Source: Candidatus Krumholzibacteriota bacterium
GTDB taxonomy: Bacteria; Krumholzibacteriota; Krumholzibacteriia; LZORAL124-64-63
Length of the DNA: 61,166 nt
NCBI GenBank assembly: GCA_024275485.1
Contig: JAJRZA010000033.1
Span: 90,487-151,652 of the forward strand
Direction: 5' to 3'
Of this stretch, positions 28,281 to 38,747 are shown piece by piece; position 1 is the stretch's first letter, and each line of letters begins with the position of its first letter. The notes beneath the pieces are model-generated. The model searched no databases, had not been told where the DNA came from, and was given only the letters and a program-made list of their open reading frames with translations. The position numbers were made by a program, and so were the translations under genes.

Positions 28281-29735
28281 TTATCCATTCCCCAAACCAA
28301 GCAGGCTTGCCGCCAATCCAAAATAAATCAGGAGGCCAACAATATCGTTGGCTGTGGTGATAAATGGCCCGGTGGCCACTGCCGGATCAACGCCAATCCG
28401 GTGCATCAACAAGGGGATTCCAGATCCGGCCATGGCTGCAAATAAAATCACGGCCATCATGGACATGGCCAGAACAAGAGACACCTGAAGGTCGCCATTA
28501 AGGGAATAGGACACAACGAAACTCAGCAAGGCAATGCAGACACCGGTCAACAAGGCGGTACCCAGCTCCCGCAATAGATGTCGACCCAGGTGGTAGAAAT
28601 CCACCTCGCCGGTGGCCAAACCCCGCACAACCACACTGGAAGTCTGGATACCGATGTTCCCGGCCATTGCCATGATCATGGGAATATAAAAAGCCAGGGC
28701 AACTTTCGATTCCAGGCTGCTTTCAAAATGGTCCAGAACGGCCACAGCCCCAATTTGCCCCAGGAGCGCTCCAACTAGCCAAGGCAAACGAGAACGGGCA
28801 ACCCGGAAAGATGAATGCTCACCGAACTCATGAACACTGACACCGGCAAGGCGGGAAATGTCTTCGGTGGCTTCATCTTCCATCACGTCCATAACATCAT
28901 CAACATTGATTCGGCCGACCATTTTCAGCTGGTGGTCGACCACCGGCAGATTGATGAGGTCGTGCATCCGAAAAAAGCTGGCCACTTCTTCCTGGTCCAG
29001 ATCCACCTTCACGTAAAGAGGATCCGGTTCCATCACCGTCTCGACCAGAGCCGAGGGAGAAGACAACAACAAATGCATCAAGGAGAGGCGGCCAGTGAGA
29101 CGTCCTTGTTGGTCCACCACAAATATAAACTGGGTCTCCTCCAGATCGTCTTCATCCATGCCTCTCAACTGGTCCACCGATTCGCCGCAGGAAGTGCTTC
29201 CCTCCACGGCCAGGTATTCCTTGCCCATGAGCCCACCGGCCGTCTCGGGCTCGTATTGCAAAAGCTCGGTGACTTCGCCCCGTTCTTCATCCTCCATGGC
29301 CGCCAGAATTTCCTGGGCTTGATCGTCGGCCAATTCGCCCAGAACATCGGTAGCCTCATCCGAAGGCATCTCTTCGATGATGTCGGCGATGGCATCAATA
29401 TCCAGCAGTTGGAACAGGGTGCCGAGACTACGATTGTCGATTTCGCTGAGTACCTCCGCCAAAGGATCCGCAGGCAGGCTGCGCAGAATTCTGGCCGTAT
29501 CGGCAACACTCAAGGGACGGAGGATTTCCGACAAATCACCGGGAGAAAGGCCAAGTGCCAACTTTGTAATTTCTTCATCTGCATCCTGGTCCAGCAGACG
29601 CACAAATTCCTTTTCGATGGCATGATGCTCGGCTTCCAGGTTGGCTGGATTCAACATCCGCTCTTCGGTGACCGCTGGCTTATCCGGTTTGTCCTGACCA
29701 CCCCTGCTGGGATTGCCATGTTTATGCTGGGTCAC
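28281..29735 (-). CDS. mgtE: magnesium transporter MgtE
   Basis: This is a Mg2+ channel/transporter of the inner membrane. The 484 residues follow the standard layout: an acidic helical N-domain with repeated DLSEILRPL / EMPSDEATDVLGEL motifs (about 40-170), a CBS pair (about 180-300, including FRMHDLINLPVVDHQLKMVGRI) and five C-terminal membrane helices (about 325-484). The helix region contains the conserved MIMAMAGNIGIQTSSVVVRGLATGEV, where the Mg2+ path lies. The start is GTG at 29735, overlapping the TGA of the DUF502 gene by four bases. In known MgtE proteins the N-domain and CBS bind Mg2+ and close the channel; the acidic residues needed are present in kind. Confidence 0.95.
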   Translation of the reverse strand: MTQHKHGNPSRGGQDKPDKPAVTEERMLNPANLEAEHHAIEKEFVRLLDQDADEEITKLALGLSPGDLSEILRPLSVADTARILRSLPADPLAEVLSEIDNRSLGTLFQLLDIDAIADIIEEMPSDEATDVLGELADDQAQEILAAMEDEERGEVTELLQYEPETAGGLMGKEYLAVEGSTSCGESVDQLRGMDEDDLEETQFIFVVDQQGRLTGRLSLMHLLLSSPSALVETVMEPDPLYVKVDLDQEEVASFFRMHDLINLPVVDHQLKMVGRINVDDVMDVMEDEATEDISRLAGVSVHEFGEHSSFRVARSRLPWLVGALLGQIGAVAVLDHFESSLESKVALAFYIPMIMAMAGNIGIQTSSVVVRGLATGEVDFYHLGRHLLRELGTALLTGVCIALLSFVVSYSLNGDLQVSLVLAMSMMAVILFAAMAGSGIPLLMHRIGVDPAVATGPFITTANDIVGLLIYFGLAASLLGLGNG

Positions 29736-30400
29736 TTTGCAACATCCTCTCCGGCATTTTCGGCAGAATCTACAACAAGTTCGTGACCCACCATTTTGCC
29801 CAGTCCCGCAGCCTGCTCCCTGGTCATGATGGCCCCGCCCGAAACAATCAACTTGATTGCATCCTCAACCAGGATATCCATCACCTGTACATCCTTTCGG
29901 GGTACAAAAAGGAGGTACCCGCTGGTGGGATTTGGTGTTGTAGGCAGAAAAACACTCACCAGCAATTCATCATCCTCATCCCGGGTGACAAAGCCCAGGC
30001 TGAACAACCCCATCCGAGGGTATTGAAAAAGAACCACCTTCTGGAAGGCCGTCCGGCGATCCTGAAGGAAAACTTCAGACAGTTGCTTGGTGGCTGAAAA
30101 AACACTTTTAACCACCGGAATGCGGTTAATGAAACGTTCCACCAAGCGAAAAAAGGCCATGCCGATAAGATTGCGGGTGAACATCCCCACCAGCGTGATG
30201 GCAATTAGAAAAACGACCAGGCCGATGATGGTCAAAACGAACTCGGGGTAGTTGTTGCCCAGGCCGGGCACTTTTTCCATCAAAGGTCGAACCCTGACAC
30301 TGAGCAAGCTGTAAATGTGCCAAAGAATCCAACAAGTGATGGCCAAAGGGGTGATGGCCAGCAACCCGGTCAGGAAATGCCTACGCAAGAAACTCAACAC
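29732..30400 (-). CDS. DUF502 family membrane protein
   Basis: DUF502 proteins are short membrane proteins of unknown function. Two helices are visible (FLTGLLAITPLAITCWILWHI and LTIIGLVVFLIAITLVGMF), followed by the family stretch RIPVVKSVFSATKQLSEVF and a soluble domain with VVLFQYPRMGLFSLGFVTRD and PTTPNPTSGYLLFVP. The open frame goes back to 30523, inside the CorC-like gene, but an in-frame GTG at 30400 has AAGGGG eight bases upstream, giving a 222-residue protein beginning VLSFLRRHFLTG, which fits the family length. It overlaps mgtE by four bases. The pairing with CBS/CorC and MgtE hints at a role in ion or envelope homeostasis, but that is inference. Confidence 0.85.
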   Translation of the reverse strand: MLSFLRRHFLTGLLAITPLAITCWILWHIYSLLSVRVRPLMEKVPGLGNNYPEFVLTIIGLVVFLIAITLVGMFTRNLIGMAFFRLVERFINRIPVVKSVFSATKQLSEVFLQDRRTAFQKVVLFQYPRMGLFSLGFVTRDEDDELLVSVFLPTTPNPTSGYLLFVPRKDVQVMDILVEDAIKLIVSGGAIMTREQAAGLGKMVGHELVVDSAENAGEDVAK

Positions 30401-30437
30401 TGGATTTCCCCTTGGGCGCAACAGATTTTGCTGATCA

Positions 30438-31742
30438 TTATTCTTTCCTCCTCTGGAAACCAGGTAAAGGGTCCGAAGATTCGAAAAGAACCCGAGTAAT
30501 CCGCTGGCCCTGCACCCCTTCAACCGTTACCACAAATTGGGAGATCTGCACCTTATCTCCCCGACTGGGTACCTTGCCGGCCGCTTCGTAAATCAACCCG
30601 CCCAGGGTTTCGCTGGTGTCGGCACCTTCGGCCTCGTTCAAATCGACTCCCACCAGCTCTTCCAGATCATCGAGAGAAAGTTTGGGGTCCAGCCGAACTC
30701 TGGCCTCGTCAACCCAAGCGACCAGTTCTTCTTCCTCGTCGAATTCATCTTCAATTTCGCCGACGATTTCCTCGATCACATCTTCCAAGGTAACCAGACC
30801 GGCGCATCCTCCATACTCGTCGATGACCACGGCCATATGGATGCGTTGGCTGCGGAATTCATCCAGCACTTCATCAATTTTTTTGCTTTCCGGAATGAAG
30901 TAGGCCGGCCTGACCAGATCGGCCAGTTTCTGCCCTTGGGCATCGAAGGAACCACCCTTGACGAGTTTCAGCAAATCCTTGCTGTACAGAATTCCAATGA
31001 TCTGATCAATACTTCCTTTGTAGATAGGGATGCGGGAGTTGCCGTTTTCATTGACCGCATCGACCATTCTTTCCACAACAGTATCCCCATCGAGTGCAAT
31101 CATATCGATCCGGGGAACCATGATCTCACGCACGGCCGTATCGTGGAATTCAAAAATGCTCTGGATCATTTCCCGTTCATCGCCATCTAGGGAAGATTGT
31201 TCAGTTTCTGCACTGATCAATTCGCGAATTTCGCCGGCGGAAAGATGCTGCTGCATATCCCCGGACCAGATGGTATCGCCCATCCTGTCCATGGCGGCCA
31301 ACAAAAGGGAAGCCCAGGGTGCAAGCAGCCAGGCAACAGGGGAAAGCAGGGTGCCAACCATGCGGGAATAGGAAAGGGCCGCGGCCGAAGCCATCATGCG
31401 AAACAGGGCGCCACCCAACGACCAGGCCAACATGATGCTCAGCAGGAAAAACCCCAAAAATCCGGCATCCATGGCATTGTTCCGCAACCGCAGAATCACT
31501 TGTCCCCAGGAAAATCCACCCATCATGGACAACACCAAAAAGAGCGTTCCCATGGTGATCTGGAAACGACGGGGATTTTCCAGGTAGCGATTCACCGCTG
31601 GCCCCAGATTCTCACCTTCCAACAGGCCATTGCGATGCAGACCGGAGACCCGGTAATAAGCCGAGATCAGCCCCACCACGATCATGGCACCCAGCCAAAA
31701 TCCAATGGCCATCAGAAATGGGGTTAGCGGTACGTTGTTCAT
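30438..31742 (-). CDS. CorC/HlyC-type CBS-domain membrane protein
   Basis: This is a 434-residue protein of the CNNM/CorC class. An N-terminal DUF21-like membrane domain (four hydrophobic segments in the first 165 residues) is followed by a CBS pair (VREIMVPRIDMIALDGD; HMAVVIDEYGGCAGLVTLEDVIEEIVGEIEDEFD read over two strands) and a C-terminal CorC/HlyC transporter-associated domain (LGGLIYEAAGKVPSRGDKV). Such proteins are linked to Mg2+/Co2+ efflux or resistance. ATG 31742 has AGGAGGGG upstream and starts two bases after the ybeY stop; the longer frame (31787) lies inside ybeY. Neighbouring ybeY-corC order is widely conserved. The DUF21 part is less typical than the CBS part. Confidence 0.9.
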   Translation of the reverse strand: MNNVPLTPFLMAIGFWLGAMIVVGLISAYYRVSGLHRNGLLEGENLGPAVNRYLENPRRFQITMGTLFLVLSMMGGFSWGQVILRLRNNAMDAGFLGFFLLSIMLAWSLGGALFRMMASAAALSYSRMVGTLLSPVAWLLAPWASLLLAAMDRMGDTIWSGDMQQHLSAGEIRELISAETEQSSLDGDEREMIQSIFEFHDTAVREIMVPRIDMIALDGDTVVERMVDAVNENGNSRIPIYKGSIDQIIGILYSKDLLKLVKGGSFDAQGQKLADLVRPAYFIPESKKIDEVLDEFRSQRIHMAVVIDEYGGCAGLVTLEDVIEEIVGEIEDEFDEEEELVAWVDEARVRLDPKLSLDDLEELVGVDLNEAEGADTSETLGGLIYEAAGKVPSRGDKVQISQFVVTVEGVQGQRITRVLFESSDPLPGFQRRKE

Positions 31743-31744
31743 GC

Positions 31745-32293
31745 TCAGTGCCCCTCCTGGGATCTCAGGGGATGCGAGAGCCCACATTTCAACAACAGTT
31801 CTTCTTCCAGATCCCGCATGGCGGCAGCTTCATCCATGTCACGATGATCCCACCCCAGAAGGTGCAAGGCACCGTGCACAACGAGCATAGGAAATTCATC
31901 CTCCAACAACCAGTTTCGCATTTGGCAGCGGGTGGTGATGAACCCGGGAGCCAGGATCACTTCCCCAACCTGGGCCGGGTGATCCTGGCAACCGGCTTCT
32001 TCCAAATGGTCGAGCCACAAATCCGCACCCGCTCCATGGCATCCCCTTGACAAATCACTGTTCCCAGGCCCCTCTTCCATCAGGTATGAGAAAGAGAGCA
32101 CATCAGTAACCGATGCACGAGACCGGAACCGTGAATTCAGGGTGGCCATGGCTTCGTCTTCTAAAAGGACCAAGTCAAAAGCCCAGTCAGGTTTGCCCAA
32201 GCCGCCGACCAGCCGTTCAAAGATATTCTCCTGAGTGAGCACCAGGTCCTTCGCCGCAGGCCTGAGACGACGATCCACCATTCTCGGAATCAT
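31745..32293 (-). CDS. ybeY: endoribonuclease YbeY
   Basis: YbeY is a zinc-dependent endoribonuclease for 16S rRNA 3'-end maturation and ribosome quality control. The 182-residue protein carries the family metal motif HGALHLLGWDH (three His) near residue 140 and the preceding core TDVLSFSY. An insertion of about 25 residues (EEGPGNSDLSRGCHGAGADLWLDHLEEAG) between TDVLSFSY and GEVILAP makes it longer than typical 150-residue homologues. The ATG at 32293 overlaps the TGA of the HD-domain gene by four bases. The phoH-pgpH-ybeY-corC order is a common bacterial arrangement. Confidence 0.95.
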   Translation of the reverse strand: MIPRMVDRRLRPAAKDLVLTQENIFERLVGGLGKPDWAFDLVLLEDEAMATLNSRFRSRASVTDVLSFSYLMEEGPGNSDLSRGCHGAGADLWLDHLEEAGCQDHPAQVGEVILAPGFITTRCQMRNWLLEDEFPMLVVHGALHLLGWDHRDMDEAAAMRDLEEELLLKCGLSHPLRSQEGH

Positions 32294-32934
32294 TTCCGAG
32301 CCTTCCGCTCACCACGTTTCTCGGGTACATTTTCCGATTCGCGAGTCTTTTGCCCAGGGTAGACAATCCGGGAATGGTGGATCCCCGTCAGCAGGGGAAT
32401 AAATGATTCCCTGATCCGGGACAGGTCGCTGAGTGTCAGTCCGGATTCATCCATTTCCCCACTCAGCATTCGTTTGTCGATAATCTGTTTGGTGATCTCC
32501 CGAATGCGACTGGGTGTTGGTTTGGCCAGGGAGCGGGTGGCAGCCTCGGCGGCATCCGCCAGCATCAGGATGGCCGTTTCCCGGGAACGGGGTTTGGGAC
32601 CGGGATAGCGGAAATCGTCCACCTTCACCGATGTATTGGTCTCGCTGTTGAGGGCCTTGTGATAGAAATACTCCATCACCATTGTTCCATGATGCTCCGG
32701 AATAAAATCAATCACCGCCTGGGGCAACCGCCATTTTCTACCCAGCTCGATACCATTCTTGACATGGGCGGCAATGACCAGGGCGCTCATGCTGGGACTC
32801 AGCTCATCGTGCTTGTTGTGATCAACATGCTGGTTTTCCACGTAGTACTCGGGTTTTTCCATCTTGCCGATATCGTGAAAAAGAGCCCCCACCCGAGTCA
32901 ACAGGGAGTTCGCTTCAATGGAGCGGGCAGCGTT
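32290..32934 (-). pseudogene. pgpH: HD phosphodiesterase domain of PgpH-like protein, separated by an in-frame TAA
   Basis: This is the C-terminal catalytic half of a 7TM-HD (PgpH-type) c-di-AMP phosphodiesterase. It is in the same frame as the upstream N-terminal part. Directly after TAA (32935-32937) the frame reads NAARSIEANSLLTRVGALFHDIGK, which in intact homologues follows HSxVVxNLxE without a break. The HD pair (FHDIGK), the later NKHDELSPSMSALVIAAHVKNG and the final IIDKRMLSGEMDESGLTLSDL are all present. The first His of the HD site (HHSQVV) lies before the stop. A TTG at 32901 could start a fragment, but it would lack part of the metal site. One base change (GAA to TAA) explains the lesion. 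Confidence 0.8.
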
Positions 32935-34575
32935 TTATGAAAGTTGTCCCACCACCTGGCTGTGGTGATAAGTGCCCTGGGCATTGAGGGCCATGCGCTG
33001 CAGAAGGGGATGATTCAAATCCGACAATTCCAACAAGGTCAGGTCACTGCATACTCCAACCAGGGGTTCAATGACCGGCAAAAGGAACTGGCCGAAAGTC
33101 ACCAGCAATGCCGGTGTAAACAATCCAACCAGGTACCCCCCCTGGTTGGGCGCGGCACCGGTTTTGTCCAAAAGAAAGATCAATGCCAGCGACAGGGCCG
33201 TCAGCAACATGATGGTCTGGTAGAATTGGGCCCGCTTGCGAATCCGGCGCACGGAAACCACCGTCACCATGCCCAAAAGATACCAGGCAAACACCTGCCC
33301 GGCGGTGAAGCCGGGCAGGAGGGCCACCAGGGTGACTGCCAACAAAGTAACATTGTAGCCAACCTTGTCCCCGAACAAAACAGTACTCAAAAGTGAAAGT
33401 AATATTACCGGCACAGCAAATGGCCCAAGGTTTGGGTTTTCCAGGGCAACGCTGGTCCCGACCATGAACAGTGCCAGGATGATCGCCAGGGCACTCAAGG
33501 TTCGAACCTGCTGAAAAGATGAAGCAAAATGAATCAGACCAAACCAGCCAAAAAGCCCCAGGGCCAGAGCCAGCAAAAGCACCCGTCCCAGAAAACGAGT
33601 CAACTGACCAGACTTGGGATCGCCGGCTCCGGAAGCCACCATCTGGTTTTCCAATTCCGCCAAGAAGATTGCCTGTTGCGGAGTTACTCGAACGCCTTGA
33701 TCGACTATGCGCTCGCCCTTGATGAATTCCCGGCTGGCCACCACCGAGGACCGCGCGATGGCCTGACGTTGTCGAGTCTCTTCAGGCGAATAAACCAAAT
33801 TGGGACTCACCAGATGGCGCATCAAAGAAGCTGCTTCCACGGCCATTATCGGGCGCATGCCGGCCTGTAGCAACTCGGGGGTCAGGCGATCCTGGAGGTC
33901 AGTCTGGGTCACTATCTGGTCGCGTGGATGCAGGCTTTCGCTCCCGCTGGTAGCCACGACCACACGGTCATAACGGCCAGGGGGCAACATATCCACCACT
34001 CCGTCGGCCAGAACATTTTTCCAGGCCTGGTCCATGCGCGAAACCACCGAATCGGCAGGATCGGACATCAGCAATCGACGCAAAGCAACCCGACTCAAGG
34101 TGGGAAACTGCAGGGCCAGCAACCCGACGCGATCATCCAGGGTGAAGTTGGTGTCGGATAGGGAACTCTTCAGGGAAACAAGCAACAACCCAAGCCTGCC
34201 CCCAACTTCAGCACCGACAGACGGTGCTACAGCATGCAGAATCGGGGGTTCAACAACGACCTGTTGAAGACGCAGCATCTCAACATCCTGCTCTGGCAAG
34301 GGAGCTTCAAAAGTGAAGGGGGCCCGGATTTCCCTGGTGGCAATTTCACCCACGGCGGGAAAATCCATGCTCATTTGCTGGATGGGAGGAAACAAAATCA
34401 GATGCAATACCAGAACAGCGAGCCCGCACAGCAGGGGAAACCCCAAAGAACTGCCGGTGCTGCTGCTGTCCAAAGCAGCAGTTGGTTTTCCGCCCCCCCG
34501 GGACCTCGCACCCGCACCACGGCCTGCATGTGTCCGGGGCAAGAGACTCCGAAGGCGCAACCACAGCATGGACAT
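32935..34575 (-). CDS. pgpH: 7TM receptor part of PgpH-like c-di-AMP phosphodiesterase, prematurely stopped
   Basis: The 546 residues contain the periplasmic 7TMR-HDED domain (about 65-300) after a first membrane helix (LLCGLAVLVLHLILF), then a 7TM block (about 325-490) and the start of the HD domain (ALNAQGTYHHSQVVGQLS). The frame then meets TAA at 32935, so the metal-binding HD core is missing from this product; the rest continues in frame downstream. In other bacteria PgpH degrades c-di-AMP, and a YbbR (CdaR-like) gene is present in the same operon, which fits c-di-AMP control. The start has AAAGGA upstream. The preceding PhoH gene ends 44 bases away. The operon continues past the lesion with intact genes. 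Confidence 0.88.
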   Translation of the reverse strand: MSMLWLRLRSLLPRTHAGRGAGARSRGGGKPTAALDSSSTGSSLGFPLLCGLAVLVLHLILFPPIQQMSMDFPAVGEIATREIRAPFTFEAPLPEQDVEMLRLQQVVVEPPILHAVAPSVGAEVGGRLGLLLVSLKSSLSDTNFTLDDRVGLLALQFPTLSRVALRRLLMSDPADSVVSRMDQAWKNVLADGVVDMLPPGRYDRVVVATSGSESLHPRDQIVTQTDLQDRLTPELLQAGMRPIMAVEAASLMRHLVSPNLVYSPEETRQRQAIARSSVVASREFIKGERIVDQGVRVTPQQAIFLAELENQMVASGAGDPKSGQLTRFLGRVLLLALALGLFGWFGLIHFASSFQQVRTLSALAIILALFMVGTSVALENPNLGPFAVPVILLSLLSTVLFGDKVGYNVTLLAVTLVALLPGFTAGQVFAWYLLGMVTVVSVRRIRKRAQFYQTIMLLTALSLALIFLLDKTGAAPNQGGYLVGLFTPALLVTFGQFLLPVIEPLVGVCSDLTLLELSDLNHPLLQRMALNAQGTYHHSQVVGQLS

Positions 34576-34619
34576 GGATCCGATTCCTTTCCCGATCCCT
34601 GGACTTGTTGAGCCAGGGG

Positions 34620-35624
34620 TCAGATATTCTCCGAGTCTATTCCAGCCGCTTCGAAAGCATCCACAATTCTGCGCACCAAAGGATGCCTGACAATATCGGC
34701 TCCATCCAGTTCAACAAATGAAACACCTTCTGTTTCCCCGAGGATTTCCCGTACATGGACCAGCCCGGATTTGGCCCGGGAATCCAGATCGATCTGGGTA
34801 ATATCGCCGGTAATTACAGCCTTGGATTGAAACCCAAGGCGAGTCAGAAACATTTTCATCTGCCCAACAGTGGTATTCTGGGCTTCATCCAAAATCACGA
34901 AGGCGTTGTTCAGTGTCCGTCCACGCATGTAGGCCAACGGGGACGCTTCAATCACACCGCTTGCCAGATAGCGGGAAATCTTCGCCGCCCCGGTGATATC
35001 CGACAACGCGTCAAACAGGGGCCGCAAATAGGGATTGATTTTATCTTGCAAATCCCCGGGCAAAAAGCCCAGTTGCTCTCCCGCCTCCACCGCCGGTCGC
35101 ACAAGAATAATCCGGTCCACAAGCTGACGTTTCAAGTAGTCCATGGCCATAACCACCGCCAGGAAGGTCTTCCCTGTACCAGCCGGGCCAATGGCGAAAA
35201 CCACATCATCCCTACGCATGGTATCAACGAATTTTTGCTGGCCGGGTGTTTTCGTTCTTATGGCCAAACGACTGCCGCTGGCGAAAAGAAGCGGTTGGTC
35301 GTTGCCCTCGGAACCGGCCGACAGGTTTTCCTGGACGGTCATTTGTTCCCAAAGATGGGACACTGCCACTTCATCAATCAATTGTCCGTGCCGGACACGT
35401 TGCACCAGTTCAAGCAGAACCTTGCGTACATCGGCAGTCCGCTTGTCGTCACCGGTGATCACCAGATGATCGCCCCGCACCACCAGCGAACCATCAAACT
35501 GCTTTTCCAAGAAATGCAAATTGCTGTCGCGCGGCCCGGTCAGATGCAGCAGGTCTATTCCTTCCACATCAACCAGAATTGTCTGCCCTTGGCGAGGCTG
35601 TTTGTTTTTTCCTGTGGACTTCAT
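34620..35624 (-). CDS. phoH: PhoH-like ATPase
   Basis: This is a cytoplasmic P-loop ATPase of the PhoH family, associated with RNA metabolism; it often neighbours YbeY. The 334 residues include the N-terminal KH-like region ([22 protein letters not shown]), Walker [12 protein letters not shown] near residue 145 and Walker [12 protein letters not shown] with the sensor [10 protein letters not shown]. The family motif [21 protein letters not shown] (over two strands) is present. The ATG overlaps the aspS stop by four bases. The operon location (aspS-phoH-pgpH-ybeY) fits a role in rRNA processing together with YbeY, as proposed in other bacteria. Confidence 0.95.
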   Translation of the reverse strand: MKSTGKNKQPRQGQTILVDVEGIDLLHLTGPRDSNLHFLEKQFDGSLVVRGDHLVITGDDKRTADVRKVLLELVQRVRHGQLIDEVAVSHLWEQMTVQENLSAGSEGNDQPLLFASGSRLAIRTKTPGQQKFVDTMRRDDVVFAIGPAGTGKTFLAVVMAMDYLKRQLVDRIILVRPAVEAGEQLGFLPGDLQDKINPYLRPLFDALSDITGAAKISRYLASGVIEASPLAYMRGRTLNNAFVILDEAQNTTVGQMKMFLTRLGFQSKAVITGDITQIDLDSRAKSGLVHVREILGETEGVSFVELDGADIVRHPLVRRIVDAFEAAGIDSENI

Positions 35625-37405
35625 GCCTTGTTGTCTTCCGATCCTATATCCTGAGCAACAATCTTCAGGCTCAGTTCCTGCAACTGGGCATCACTGATGG
35701 GACCAGGACTATGATCCAGGGGCGATGCCGCAAGGTTGGTTTTAGGGAAGGCAATCACTTCACGCAAAGACGGACTTCCGGTCAACAACATCACCAAACG
35801 GTCCAATCCAAGGGCAATGCCGCCATGGGGAGGTGCGCCGAATCCCAGGGCATCCAGGAAGAACCCGAATTTGCCGAGATACTCTTCCTTGGACATACCC
35901 ACGATGCGGAAAACGCGCTCCTGCAATTCCCGCTGATGAATCCTGATGCTACCGGAACCCAACTCAACCCCATTGCAGACCAGATCGTAAAGTTGAGCTC
36001 TGCACGCTCCAGGATCGTCTTCGAGCCCGTCCATATTCTCAGGCCGCGGCTGGGTGAACATGTGGTGACAAGCGGTCCAGGCACCGGTTTTGTCATCCTG
36101 TTCAAAGAGTGGAAAGTTGCGCACCCAGGCCAGGGCCCAGCTATCGGCCGGGATCCAGTCCGCTTTGGCCGCAATTTCCAGGCGCAGGGCCCCCATGGCT
36201 TCCACCGCCATTTTCCAGTCGCCGGCAATAAAGAGCAAGAGATCCCCGTCGGAACAGCCGGTTCGCTCCCGCAAGGCCGACTGGAAATCTTCAGCCAGGA
36301 ATTTGGCAATACCAGTTTCAAAACCATCCTGGGTAACCTTCAGCCGGGCCAATCCGAACGCACCGCGGGTTTTGACAAATTCTTCCAGCTCATCAACCTG
36401 TTTGCGGCTCCAACTGGCCAATCGAGTTGCGTTAAAACAGCGAACAGTACCGCCGCCCTCGATGGTTTTTTCAAACACCGAAAAACCACACCCGGGAATG
36501 ATATCGTCCAGGGTGTGCATGGGTTTGCCGAAACGGAGATCCGGTTTGTCAGAGCCGTACATGTTCATGGCTTCATCATAGCTGATGCGCAGGAACGGCG
36601 TGGGCAAATCAACTCCCAGGGTTTCAACAAAAATGGCAGCCATCATGTCTTCAACGATGGAATAAATCTCGTTCTCGGTGACGAAGCTCATTTCCAAATC
36701 GATCTGGGTATGCTCGGGTTGGCGATCCTTGCGCAGATCTTCGTCCCGCAGGCAACGCGCCAGCTGGAAATACCGGTCCAGGCCACCGGCCATCAGCATC
36801 TGCTTGTAAAGTTGGGGTGACTGGGGCAAGGCATAAAACTGTCCATGGTGGACACGGCTGGGCACCACATAATCTCGGGCACCCTCGGGAGTAGTCTTGA
36901 TCAGAAGCGGTGTTTCCACCTCCAGAAAATCCTGGTCTGAAAGAAAGCGCCGGGCAGCCATGGCCGTCAGGTGTCGGATGCGAAGATTGTAGGCCATCAC
37001 CGGATGTCGCAAATGCAGATACCGATGCTTGAGCCGCAATTCTTCACTGGCATTTTCCGCCTGGCTAATCTGAAAGGGCAACGGCAAACAGGTATTCAGG
37101 ATTTCCACCTTCGTGGCAACAACTTCAATGGCCCCGGTTTCCATTTCCGGGTTGACCATGTCATCAGGTCGTGGTCGCACGGTACCAGTGATACCCAAAA
37201 CCGATTCCAGTTTAAAATTCTTGGCTGTATGCAGTGGATCCCCGTCTTCAAAAACAACCTGCACATTCCCGTATCGATCACGTAGATCCACAAAAACGAC
37301 CCCACCCAAATCACGGATCCGACTGGCCCAGCCCGCCAACCTTATTTCCTTCCCCAAAAGGGATTCGCCCACAACGCCGCAACGATGGGTTCGAACTTTG
37401 TTCAT
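35621..37405 (-). CDS. aspS: aspartyl-tRNA synthetase
   Basis: This class II synthetase charges tRNA-Asp. The 594-residue length is that of the bacterial type with the extra GAD insertion domain. An N-terminal OB-fold ([23 protein letters not shown]) binds the anticodon. Motif 2 is seen in [22 protein letters not shown] and motif 3 in [24 protein letters not shown] is also typical. The open frame begins with GTG at 37417 inside hisS, but ATG 37405, one base after the hisS stop, is preferred because GGGTG is then at a usable distance. Whether it also charges tRNA-Asn cannot be told from sequence alone. Confidence 0.97.
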   Translation of the reverse strand: MNKVRTHRCGVVGESLLGKEIRLAGWASRIRDLGGVVFVDLRDRYGNVQVVFEDGDPLHTAKNFKLESVLGITGTVRPRPDDMVNPEMETGAIEVVATKVEILNTCLPLPFQISQAENASEELRLKHRYLHLRHPVMAYNLRIRHLTAMAARRFLSDQDFLEVETPLLIKTTPEGARDYVVPSRVHHGQFYALPQSPQLYKQMLMAGGLDRYFQLARCLRDEDLRKDRQPEHTQIDLEMSFVTENEIYSIVEDMMAAIFVETLGVDLPTPFLRISYDEAMNMYGSDKPDLRFGKPMHTLDDIIPGCGFSVFEKTIEGGGTVRCFNATRLASWSRKQVDELEEFVKTRGAFGLARLKVTQDGFETGIAKFLAEDFQSALRERTGCSDGDLLLFIAGDWKMAVEAMGALRLEIAAKADWIPADSWALAWVRNFPLFEQDDKTGAWTACHHMFTQPRPENMDGLEDDPGACRAQLYDLVCNGVELGSGSIRIHQRELQERVFRIVGMSKEEYLGKFGFFLDALGFGAPPHGGIALGLDRLVMLLTGSPSLREVIAFPKTNLAASPLDHSPGPISDAQLQELSLKIVAQDIGSEDNKA

Positions 37406-37406
37406 A

Positions 37407-38687
37407 TCAACATTCACCCTTCAATACCTCCTGCACGGTGGCCAACAAGTTCTTGCCGACAACCTGCTTCTGTTCTCCAGTTTCCAGATTTTTCAATTGC
37501 AGAGTGCCGGATTGCACTTCCTGTTCCCCCACAACCAACATGATTTTTGCTCGACGAAGATGGGCTGATTTGGCCTGTGCCTTCAGGGAACGATTGGTTG
37601 TATCGACTTCAACACGCCACAACCCACGCAAATCTTCCGCGTATCCCATGGCATATTCCTGGGCCGCCGTACCCATATTCGACACATACACTTCCACAAG
37701 CGTTTGACGACTGAGCTGCGGATCGAAGGTCTCATCACTCAAATGCAGCAGAGTGCGCTCCACTCCAATGGAAAAACCAATCGCAGCCGTGGCCGGCCCC
37801 CCACACTGTTCCACCAGATAATCGTATCGACCGCCACCGCACAAACTGCTTTGCTTGCGGCCGCTGCGGGCGGTGATTTCAAAGGTGGTACGGCAGTAGT
37901 AATCAAGGCCCCGAACCAAAGCCGGATTATTCACAAAAGGAACATTCAAATTATTCAGGGTACGACAAACCACCTCGTGATGCTGCCGGCAGTCCGGGCA
38001 AAGAGCCTCGGTGATGGGTTTGAAACCCGAGAGCAACTGGATCACACCATCGTCTTTTGCATCGTACAACCGAAGAGGATTGATATCGATCCGTCCACGC
38101 ATGGACTCGGGAACAACTTCCAGGTTTTCCTTGAGGAATACTTTGAGCTCCTCAAGGAAGGCCGGCCGACACTGTGGACAACCAATGCTGTTGACCTGCA
38201 CCGTCAAACCCTTGGCACCCACCGCATCAAAGAGAGCCACGGCGGTTTGGATAACCTCGGCATCCAAAACCGGACTATCACTGCCCAGGGCCTCTACACC
38301 AACCTGGTGAAATTGCCGGTAACGCCCTGCCTGGGGTCGATCGTGCCGGAACATGGGTGCCATATAAAAAAACTTCACGGTGCCCGGCTGACGGGTCAAA
38401 CCGTTTTCCAGATAGGCCCGGACCACCGAAGCGGTCATTTCCGGGCGCAGGGTCAAACTCTCTCCGCCCTTGGTTTCAAAAGTATACATTTCCTTGTCGA
38501 CGATATCGGTTCCCTGACCCACGGAGCGCAGGAAAAGATCCGTAGGCTCAATGATCGGGGTACGGATTTCCCCATAACCATACCGACCCAGAACCTCACA
38601 CCAGCGCTCTTCGCACCGACGCCAAAGCTCCACTTCTTCCAGGAGAATGTCCCGGGTCCCTTTCAAACGACGATATCTCAGCTTCAT
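37407..38687 (-). CDS. hisS: histidyl-tRNA synthetase
   Basis: This class II enzyme charges tRNA-His. It has 426 residues, the standard length. It opens with [11 protein letters not shown], carries motif 2 as [20 protein letters not shown] and the His-specific [13 protein letters not shown] and [17 protein letters not shown] blocks, and ends with the anticodon-binding alpha/beta domain ([10 protein letters not shown]...[14 protein letters not shown]). Four Cys ([20 protein letters not shown]) in the middle could bind zinc, as in some bacterial HisRS. The ATG has AAAGG upstream. hisS-aspS tandem order is common. Confidence 0.97.
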   Translation of the reverse strand: MKLRYRRLKGTRDILLEEVELWRRCEERWCEVLGRYGYGEIRTPIIEPTDLFLRSVGQGTDIVDKEMYTFETKGGESLTLRPEMTASVVRAYLENGLTRQPGTVKFFYMAPMFRHDRPQAGRYRQFHQVGVEALGSDSPVLDAEVIQTAVALFDAVGAKGLTVQVNSIGCPQCRPAFLEELKVFLKENLEVVPESMRGRIDINPLRLYDAKDDGVIQLLSGFKPITEALCPDCRQHHEVVCRTLNNLNVPFVNNPALVRGLDYYCRTTFEITARSGRKQSSLCGGGRYDYLVEQCGGPATAAIGFSIGVERTLLHLSDETFDPQLSRQTLVEVYVSNMGTAAQEYAMGYAEDLRGLWRVEVDTTNRSLKAQAKSAHLRRAKIMLVVGEQEVQSGTLQLKNLETGEQKQVVGKNLLATVQEVLKGEC

Positions 38688-38747
38688 CTCTGCCTTTCAA
38701 AGGGTCCAAAGCCCGGTTGTCCCCGCCACAAGACCCGACAATATGCA

